This document shows positions 15,733 through 21,495 of a DNA stretch of 21,495 bases, piece by piece; the stretch's first letter is position 1, and every line of letters starts with the position of its first letter. The stretch comes from Bacteroidota bacterium. GTDB lineage: Bacteria > Bacteroidota > Ignavibacteria > UBA10030 > UBA8401. The stretch covers positions 1 to 21,495 of the forward strand of contig JAVBYH010000405.1 of NCBI GenBank assembly GCA_030824175.1. Direction: 5' to 3'. Made by a program: the position numbers and the translations under genes. Below the pieces are notes generated by a model that was not told the DNA's origin, made no database searches, and worked only from the letters and a program-made list of their open reading frames with translations.

Positions 15733-17289
15733 TCATTTTATCTCCAGCACGACGACGGAGCACGGCGGAAGCGAGGCGGTGAGCGTTCCGCCCTTCAGCG
15801 TCACTCCGGTGATCTCCGCCGGCCTCACCTTCATCGGCTCCTTGAACGTATTGTGGTCCTGCACCGCGTCCGACGAGAGGATCCTGCCGGAGACGGACGA
15901 AAAGCCATCCTCCTTGAACAGCAGAGAGACGGGCTGCGTGTGGCGAACGTCGATGTTCACGAGCGAAACATGGATCACGCCGTTCTTGTCCTTCGACGCC
16001 GATGCGGACACCGCGGGCAGCGTATCGCGTCCCTCCACATACGGGGCGGAACGGACGGCGACGGGGAGCCGTTTCGCATCCTGATGCACGGAATACATTT
16101 CCATCACATGGTACGTCGGCGTGAGGATCATTTTCTCGCCCTCGGTGAGGATGACCGCCTGCAGCACGTTCACCGTCTGCGCCAGGTTCGCCATGCGCAC
16201 GCGATCCGCATGGTTGTTGAACACGTTGAGTGTCAGGCCGGCGATCATCGCGTCGCGCATCGTGTTCTGCTGGTAGAGCGCCGTGCCGCCCGGTTCGGTG
16301 TCGTACCATCCGCCCCATTCGTCGACGATGAGGGCGACCTTGCGTTTCGGATCGTACGCGTCCATGATCGCCGAGTGTTTCGCGACGATCTCCTCGATCC
16401 GGTACGCCTGCTTCATCGTTTTGTAGTATTCGTCGTGCGAGAAATTGGCGGCGCTCCCTTTCTTGTCCCAATCGATCACCGAGTAGTGATGCAGGCCGAG
16501 TCCTTCCATCATGCCGGGGGGAATGTTCTTCATCAGCGTCTCCGTCCACGAATAATCGGACGAGCTCGACCCCGCCGCGATGCGGTAGAGCGGCGTCCGC
16601 CATGTGCCCGTCATGAACGTGACGAATTTTCTGTAGAGATCCACATAATAGTCGGCCCGCATGTTCCCGCCGCAGCCCCATGGCTCGTTGCCGATGCCCC
16701 AGTACCGCACGTTCCACGGCTTCTCCCTTCCGTTCGCGGCGCGCAGGCCGCTCATCGGGCTCTTGCCCTCGAAGTTCGTGTACTGCACCCACTCGGAAAA
16801 TTCCTGCACCGTGCCGCTCCCGACATTGGCGGAGATGAACGGCTCGGCGCCGAGCTGCTCGCAGAGGTCGAGGAATTCATGCGTGCCGAAGCTGTTGTTC
16901 TCCGTCACGCCGCCCCACCAGGTGTTCACCATCGACGGCCGTTTTTCCTTCGGCCCGATGCCGTCCTTCCAATGATACGTGTCGGCGAAGCACCCGCCCG
17001 GCCAGCGGAGATTCGGTATCTTCATTTTCCGCAGCGCCTCCACGATGTCGATGCGCATGCCCCGCGTGTTGCGGATGCGCGTCGATGTGTCGCCGACGTA
17101 GAATCCGTCGTAGATGCAGCGGCCCAGATGCTCGGAGAAGTGTCCGTAGATCTGCCTGTCGATCACCGTCGAGTCGGCCGCGCCGACAGTCACGTAGCTT
17201 GTCGATATCTGCGCGTGCGCGCCGGGCGCAGCGGCAACGAGAGCGGTGATGATGATGATGGCTGCGAATACGGCATATGGATGTTTCAT
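15733..17289 (-). CDS. GH51 family alpha-L-arabinofuranosidase, exported
   Basis: The product is 518 residues, about the normal GH51 length plus a signal peptide (AIIIITALVAAAPGAHAQ). Family motifs are IYGHFSEHLGRCIYDGFYVG, PNLRWPGGCFADTYHW, WGIGNEPWGCGG with E202 as the acid/base, and VDEWGGWYD with E324 as the nucleophile. The C-terminal part is a beta-sandwich ending in SVVVLEIK. GH51 enzymes remove terminal alpha-L-arabinofuranose with retention; a few are endoglucanases, but this sequence looks like the arabinofuranosidase branch. Many relatives are cytoplasmic, so the signal peptide indicates periplasmic action. GGGAGG lies five bases before the ATG. It is the last gene of a minus-strand group, 51 bp after the exported GH29, and converges on the ROK gene with 41 bp between stops. 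Confidence 0.94.
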   Translation of the reverse strand: MKHPYAVFAAIIIITALVAAAPGAHAQISTSYVTVGAADSTVIDRQIYGHFSEHLGRCIYDGFYVGDTSTRIRNTRGMRIDIVEALRKMKIPNLRWPGGCFADTYHWKDGIGPKEKRPSMVNTWWGGVTENNSFGTHEFLDLCEQLGAEPFISANVGSGTVQEFSEWVQYTNFEGKSPMSGLRAANGREKPWNVRYWGIGNEPWGCGGNMRADYYVDLYRKFVTFMTGTWRTPLYRIAAGSSSSDYSWTETLMKNIPPGMMEGLGLHHYSVIDWDKKGSAANFSHDEYYKTMKQAYRIEEIVAKHSAIMDAYDPKRKVALIVDEWGGWYDTEPGGTALYQQNTMRDAMIAGLTLNVFNNHADRVRMANLAQTVNVLQAVILTEGEKMILTPTYHVMEMYSVHQDAKRLPVAVRSAPYVEGRDTLPAVSASASKDKNGVIHVSLVNIDVRHTQPVSLLFKEDGFSSVSGRILSSDAVQDHNTFKEPMKVRPAEITGVTLKGGTLTASLPPCSVVVLEIK

Positions 17290-17340
17290 TCGAACCTCCC
17301 ATTTGAATGATGGCGTTGCGCACAGCGGAAGTGTCTTTCG

Positions 17341-19581
17341 TCACTCTATAATAAACTCGTCGGCAAAGAGCCATGAAGGCGCGCCGGGGGAGATGCTCCA
17401 TGCGGGACACGCTCCCATGTTCTTCGCTCGCACACGCACGTACCGGGCGGCGGTATTCGTCATCGTCTGCGTAAACGGATGAACCACGATCTCCTTTTCA
17501 TCGACGGGCACTGTATTCGTCACCACGTGCGCGCGGCCGAACGCTGCGCCGTCGTCCGACAATGCGTACTCGACCGATGCGGGAAGAAAGATGCCGGCGC
17601 CGACGTCCTGAAGGAAGCGCGCCGAGAGCGTATGGATCTCCTTCACCGCGCCGAGATCGATCACCGCCTCCACATCCCTGCCGTCGAATCCCATCCAGCG
17701 GCCGTCCTTGAAATTCTTCGCCCCCAGCACACCGTCCACGAGCGTGTACATGCCGCTGCCCGGGTAGGCCTTGTTGTGCTCCGTCTTCAGCTCATACGCA
17801 TAGCGCGCCTTGTTGAACCGCGTCCTTACCGGCACGCCTTTCCTGCCGCCGGCGCCAATAGCGATAGCCGCGACAGTTGTGCTCCTCTCCAGCCGTATGG
17901 GTCGCGTGTACGGGGTCGACCGCGCATTCGGCGTGCGCCCGTCGAGCGCGTAATACAGCTTCGCCTGTTTCTGATCCGTCGCGAGCCGCACTTCCGTGCT
18001 CCCGCCGAACGAGCTCCCCGCCGATTCGATCGAGGCCTGGGGTGGTGCCATGTAGATGCCGAAGGATGCAAGCGTCGGATTCGTTCGGCTCTCGTCGATC
18101 GTGATGCGCACGCTCGCGGCCGTCACCTCCGGAAACCGGAACAGCCGCTTGTAGCCGATCGTCGTGCCCTCCACGAGCGGCTTCCACGCGCCGCCGTTGG
18201 AGTAGTCGCAATGGAATTTCTCGACGCGCTGGCCGACGAGGATGTTCTCCTGGAGCATCAGCGTGTTGAATGTGCGCGGCCGCTTCAGGCGCACCTCGAG
18301 CGTTCCGCCCGTCCGTGCTTCGCCCGGGGTCCAGTACGTCTCACTGTCCCCGTCCAGGATGTGCTTCGCTTCGCGTCCCTTCTGCTCCTCCGTCGCCCTG
18401 GCAGCGGCGTCCGAGGCAAGATTCGTCCTGAACGTTTCATCGAGAATGTACCGCATTCCCCTGAGCGATGCAATGTCGTTCTCGTGAATGAGCCCGCGCT
18501 TGTCCGGCGGCACGTTCAACAGGAGCACGCCGTTCAGTCCGACGGAATTGAAATAAATGTCGACGAGCTTCGCCGGTGTTGCCACGAGGTCGTCCTCGGC
18601 CTCGTGATAGAACCATCCCGGTCGTATGGACACGTCGGTCTCGGCCGGATACCAGATAAGCGACGACGCCTTCGTGATGATCTTCCGGCTTCCCAAATCC
18701 TCGTCCATGAGGCTGCCGGGCACGAACGCGCCGTTTACGTTCGTCTGCTGGGAATGTGCGGCGATGTCATCGGCATTCGTCGCGACGCCCGGCAGCACGC
18801 TCCATTCGCTCTTCCTGCCGTAACCCGATTCCGTGCCCACCCAGCGCACATCGGGCCCCGTCACCGCGATCACGGCGTTCGGCTGCAGCCGGCGGATGAG
18901 CGCGTAATACGAATTCCAGTCGTACACCTGTTTCTTGCCGTTCGGCCCCTCGCCGCACGCCCCGTCGAACCAGACCTCCGCGACGTCTCCGTAGTTCGTC
19001 AGGAGCTCCGTGAGCTGATTCCGGAAGTGTTCGTTGTACGCGTCGCTGCCGTACGTTTGTTCGTTCATGTCCCACGGCGACAGGTAGACGCCGAATTTCA
19101 GACCCGCCTTGCGGCACGCATCCGCCACTTCCTTCACGAGATCGCCCGTGCCGTTTTTATACGGCGTGTGCGCGATCGTCATTGTCGTGTACTTGCTCGG
19201 CCACATGCAGAGGCCGTCGTGATGCTTCGCCACGAGGATCATGAGCTTGATCCCCGCATCCTTGAACGTGCGCACCCACTGCGCGGCGTCGAGCGCGGTC
19301 GGATTGAACTGATGGATCGTGCTGTCGCGCGTTCCCCATTCACGGTTTGTGAATGTGTTTTTGCCGAAGTGGATGAAGCCGGTGACCTCAAGCTTCTGCC
19401 ACTCGTACTGGAGCCGCGACGGCGTCACGTTCGCGGCCTTGCGAATGATCTCCTCCGGACTCTCTCCCGGCGTGATGACGACGAAGTTCCCAAGCGGTTT
19501 CTGCGCGAACGCGACAGCCTGCATCATCAGAAGAACCGCCGCGCCCGCACACGCCATCCGGAATCTAGTGAACGTTATCAT
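17341..19581 (-). CDS. Exported GH29 alpha-L-fucosidase with discoidin and CHB_HEX modules
   Basis: The product is 746 residues. A signal peptide (FRMACAGAAVLLMMQAVAFAQ) precedes the GH29 barrel (about 45-385): FIHFGKNTFTNREWG, VAKHHDGLCMWPSKYT, YGDVAEVWFDGACGEG with D206 as the expected nucleophile, and RWVGTESGYGRKSEWS with E251 as the likely acid/base. This layout fits GH29 subfamily B, which prefers alpha-1,3/1,4-fucose on branched glycans. About 390-510 is a discoidin-like domain (ILDGDSETYWTPGE), 510-590 a CHB_HEX-like domain (LYYALDGRTPNARSTPYT), and 591-746 a second discoidin-like module ending WLFADEFIIE, close to those of GH92 and the protein at 21053. Its GAGGA ribosome site overlaps the stop codon of the upstream GH29 gene, only 9 bp away, so translation is probably coupled. 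Confidence 0.94.
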   Translation of the reverse strand: MITFTRFRMACAGAAVLLMMQAVAFAQKPLGNFVVITPGESPEEIIRKAANVTPSRLQYEWQKLEVTGFIHFGKNTFTNREWGTRDSTIHQFNPTALDAAQWVRTFKDAGIKLMILVAKHHDGLCMWPSKYTTMTIAHTPYKNGTGDLVKEVADACRKAGLKFGVYLSPWDMNEQTYGSDAYNEHFRNQLTELLTNYGDVAEVWFDGACGEGPNGKKQVYDWNSYYALIRRLQPNAVIAVTGPDVRWVGTESGYGRKSEWSVLPGVATNADDIAAHSQQTNVNGAFVPGSLMDEDLGSRKIITKASSLIWYPAETDVSIRPGWFYHEAEDDLVATPAKLVDIYFNSVGLNGVLLLNVPPDKRGLIHENDIASLRGMRYILDETFRTNLASDAAARATEEQKGREAKHILDGDSETYWTPGEARTGGTLEVRLKRPRTFNTLMLQENILVGQRVEKFHCDYSNGGAWKPLVEGTTIGYKRLFRFPEVTAASVRITIDESRTNPTLASFGIYMAPPQASIESAGSSFGGSTEVRLATDQKQAKLYYALDGRTPNARSTPYTRPIRLERSTTVAAIAIGAGGRKGVPVRTRFNKARYAYELKTEHNKAYPGSGMYTLVDGVLGAKNFKDGRWMGFDGRDVEAVIDLGAVKEIHTLSARFLQDVGAGIFLPASVEYALSDDGAAFGRAHVVTNTVPVDEKEIVVHPFTQTMTNTAARYVRVRAKNMGACPAWSISPGAPSWLFADEFIIE

Positions 19582-19590
19582 ATGCCATCC

Positions 19591-21018
19591 TCATGTAATT
19601 TTAAGTGTCCACGCATACTCGCACGGCGGCGTGCCGCGTATGGCCTCGGGAATGACGACCTCACATCCGCCGGGCGTCCGCTTCCAGACCGCCTTCACGC
19701 CCGTGCCGAGTATTTCAACAGTGGCGTTCAGGGGGATCATGTATGTCGTGAACGGGATCGTCGCGGGCATCGCCGTCTCCTCCTCGCCTGCGAGATAAAT
19801 CGCATACGTCGTGCCGTCCTTCAGCTGCGTCAGGCACGTCTTCCCGTCCTTGTACGGCCGCACGGGATGCGACGCGTAGATCGCCTCGCCGTTTACCTTC
19901 ATCCATGCGCCGATCCTCTTCATGCGATCGTACCCTTCCGGCTCGTAGTCCCCTTCGCCCGTCACCGCAAGATTAAGGAGGAAATTGCCGCCCTTCGCCA
20001 CGATGTCCACAAGCAGATGCACGAGCGTGCGCGCCGGCTTGTATTCGAGTCCCGGCTCGTACGACCAGCTCGGCGTCATCGGCATGCACGTCTCCCACGG
20101 ATACGGCAATGTCGCGGCCGGCACCTGGTTCTCCGGCGTGAGATAGTTCTGTTCCGGTCCCGGCACCGCGCGGTCCACAACGATGAGACCCGGCTGCTTC
20201 ACTCGCGATTTCCGTGCGATCGCAGACATATCGATGTCCTGGTTCTGAATGCGGTACATGTTGTAGTTTACGAGCTTCCGCTCCTCCTCGAGGTCCCGCT
20301 CGCTGTACCGGCGCACCCAGCATCCGTCGAGCCAGAGGATGTCGATCGCGCCGTAGTCCGTCATGATCTCGTCGATCTGGTTGTGCGTGAACTCGACGAA
20401 CTTCCGCCAGCGCTCGGGATGTTTCTTGATCTCGTAGTTCGCATTCCTGTCCGGCGTGGCGAACCGCCTCCACCAGAAATAGTCCGAATGCCAGTCCGGC
20501 TTCGAGAAATAGGCGCCGATCATGAATCCCTTCTCCCTGAACGCGGTGAACACCTCCTTCGCGATGTTCGCCTTCGGATTCGTGTGGTACGCGCACCCCG
20601 GGTCCGTAACCTTGTAGTCCGTGTACTTCGAGTCGTACATGCAGAAGCCGTCGTGATGCTTCATCGTGAAGACGACGTACTTCATGCCCGCCTCACCCGC
20701 GGCGGCGGCCCATTTCGCCGGATCGAACTTCACGGGATTGAACGTGTCCTTCAATTTCTCGTACTCGCGCTTGTACTCGTCGTACTCATCGATCTTCCGC
20801 TTGCACCAGTCTTCGTCCTCGGAGCAGAGCGACCACGATTCCACGATGCCCCACTGGCTCGACGGCGTCCAGTGCATGAGGAGGCCGAACTTCAGGTCGC
20901 CCCATCCCTCGAGTTTCCGCAGCACGAGTTCGTCCGTCTCGGGATAGTATTCACGCATGGCCTTCTCGATTTCAACAGCCCCCGCATGAAGGGATTCTTT
21001 TTTTTCCGTTTCGCTCAT
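19591..21018 (-). CDS. GH29 family alpha-L-fucosidase without signal peptide
   Basis: The product is 475 residues. GH29 motifs are FGLLMHWTPSSQWG, FTMKHHDGFCMYDSKYTDY, and IDILWLDGCWVRRY with D231 as the expected nucleophile. YLTPENQVP (E296) and PWETCMPMTPSWSY (E309) offer candidate acid/base residues. It hydrolyses terminal alpha-L-fucose by a retaining mechanism; the subfamily is not settled by eye but differs from that of the neighbouring GH29. The N-terminus MSETEKKESLHAGAVEIEK is charged and shows no export signal, so it should be cytoplasmic. The open frame reaches back to 21144, inside the upstream gene, but those 42 residues are Arg/Ser-rich and unlike the family, so the ATG at 21018 is preferred. 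It lies 34 bp after the upstream stop and 9 bp before the next start. Confidence 0.9.
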   Translation of the reverse strand: MSETEKKESLHAGAVEIEKAMREYYPETDELVLRKLEGWGDLKFGLLMHWTPSSQWGIVESWSLCSEDEDWCKRKIDEYDEYKREYEKLKDTFNPVKFDPAKWAAAAGEAGMKYVVFTMKHHDGFCMYDSKYTDYKVTDPGCAYHTNPKANIAKEVFTAFREKGFMIGAYFSKPDWHSDYFWWRRFATPDRNANYEIKKHPERWRKFVEFTHNQIDEIMTDYGAIDILWLDGCWVRRYSERDLEEERKLVNYNMYRIQNQDIDMSAIARKSRVKQPGLIVVDRAVPGPEQNYLTPENQVPAATLPYPWETCMPMTPSWSYEPGLEYKPARTLVHLLVDIVAKGGNFLLNLAVTGEGDYEPEGYDRMKRIGAWMKVNGEAIYASHPVRPYKDGKTCLTQLKDGTTYAIYLAGEEETAMPATIPFTTYMIPLNATVEILGTGVKAVWKRTPGGCEVVIPEAIRGTPPCEYAWTLKIT

Positions 21019-21052
21019 TGTCTCATTCCATTGTAAGAGTACAGTACGGTTT

Positions 21053-21495
21053 CTATTCGACGACGATCTCGTCGGTGAAGATCCACGCCGGCCCCGGATA
21101 CCCCGGATGCCAGCGCGGACACGTGCGTATGTTCTTCGCTGCAACCTTCACGAAGCGCGCCTGCACGGGGGCGAACTCAGCGGTGAACGTGCGGATGAAC
21201 GCGCCCGTCCGCTCGGGCGATTCCGTGTGCGTCTGCGTCGCAACAGTCGTAAAATTGATGCCGTCCGCCGACACGCCGACCTCAACCGAGACCGGAAGGA
21301 AGATCCAGCTTTCCCGTATCTGAAGAAAATCCGTCGTCACCTTGTTCACCGTCGACACATTCCGCAAATCGACGACGGCCTCCATGTTGTCTCCCTCGAA
21401 TCCGAGCCAGTTGAACTTGTGATCCACGTCGCCGCGCAATCCGTCCGTGAGCGACCCGGTCCCGTTCGCGGTGTATTTCGGGCTCGGGGGATCGG
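21053..21495 (-). CDS. C-terminal discoidin-like module of a protein cut by the right window edge
   Basis: A 147-codon frame enters from the right edge and ends at a TAG at 21053. It contains TDGLRGDVDHKFNWLGFEG, MEAVVDL, FLQIRESWIFLPVSVE, RFVKVAAKNIRTCPRWHPG and AWIFTDEIVVE. This is the same discoidin-like (F5/8 type C) module found at the C-termini of the GH92 and exported GH29 proteins here. The missing N-terminal part is probably another exported glycoside hydrolase; this tail type is common on GH20 hexosaminidases of Bacteroidota, but that identity is a guess. It is the first visible gene of the minus-strand group, so that group's promoter lies outside the window. Confidence 0.85.
   Translation of the reverse strand, partial: DPPSPKYTANGTGSLTDGLRGDVDHKFNWLGFEGDNMEAVVDLRNVSTVNKVTTDFLQIRESWIFLPVSVEVGVSADGINFTTVATQTHTESPERTGAFIRTFTAEFAPVQARFVKVAAKNIRTCPRWHPGYPGPAWIFTDEIVVE

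Noticed and set aside
17244..17260. Four tandem ATC codons in the GH51 signal peptide, as a phase-variable repeat
   Set aside because: A 3-base unit cannot shift the frame, and four copies is common for an Ile run in a hydrophobic signal segment.
17479..21036. A 1185-codon open frame on the plus strand across both GH29 genes
   Set aside because: It is antisense to two genes with intact catalytic motifs, and its product is an Arg/His/Leu/Val-rich mixture without any domain. High G/C at third positions removes stop codons from this frame.

Overview
The window looks like part of a glycan-use locus from a Gram-negative bacterium of the Bacteroidota/Ignavibacteriota (FCB) group. Three things point there: a secreted protein with a type IX secretion (Por) C-terminal tail containing the YPNPFNPNT motif, whose wording is closest to Ignavibacteria-type proteins I remember; a large TonB-dependent outer-membrane receptor with an N-terminal carboxypeptidase-like domain; and a dense set of exported glycoside hydrolases. 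The enzyme genes are visibly richer in G/C at third codon positions than the receptor and beta-helix genes. No RNA genes, CRISPR arrays, insertion sequences or phage genes were seen.

Layout. Left block, minus strand: TonB-dependent receptor (3682-6657), a beta-helix protein with a Por tail (1827-3560), an intrinsic-terminator-like hairpin (1751-1786), then a GH94 phosphorylase cut by the left edge (1-1688). A 312-bp AT-rich divergent control region (6658-6969) holds a 9-bp inverted repeat and candidate promoters. Middle block, plus strand: SSS-family sodium/solute symporter (6970-8895), terminator-like hairpin (8915-8946), secreted alpha/beta-hydrolase (8975-11470), GH92 alpha-mannosidase (11503-14466) and a ROK-family regulator (14501-15691). 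Right block, minus strand, converging on the middle block: C-terminus of a protein cut by the right edge (21053-21495), a GH29 fucosidase without signal peptide (19591-21018), an exported GH29 fucosidase (17341-19581) and an exported GH51 arabinofuranosidase (15733-17289).

How the parts may work together (inference). The receptor, and perhaps the beta-helix protein, would capture and import an oligosaccharide across the outer membrane. Exported GH92, GH29, GH51 and the hydrolase would remove mannose, fucose, arabinose and ester or peptide groups. The symporter would carry released sugar over the inner membrane, and the GH94 phosphorylase would cleave a beta-linked disaccharide in the cytoplasm. 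The ROK protein is the natural candidate for local control. The set fits a fucosylated, mannose- and arabinose-containing glycan such as a plant or algal glycoprotein glycan, but sequence alone does not fix the substrate.

The most notable points are the absence of a SusD gene, with a beta-helix protein in its usual place beside a receptor that resembles the Xanthomonas/Caulobacter type; a near-identical C-terminal module shared by three proteins of the locus; and an inverted repeat over the receptor promoter that may be the ROK operator. The families are known; the arrangement and the regulatory link are what deserve a second look.
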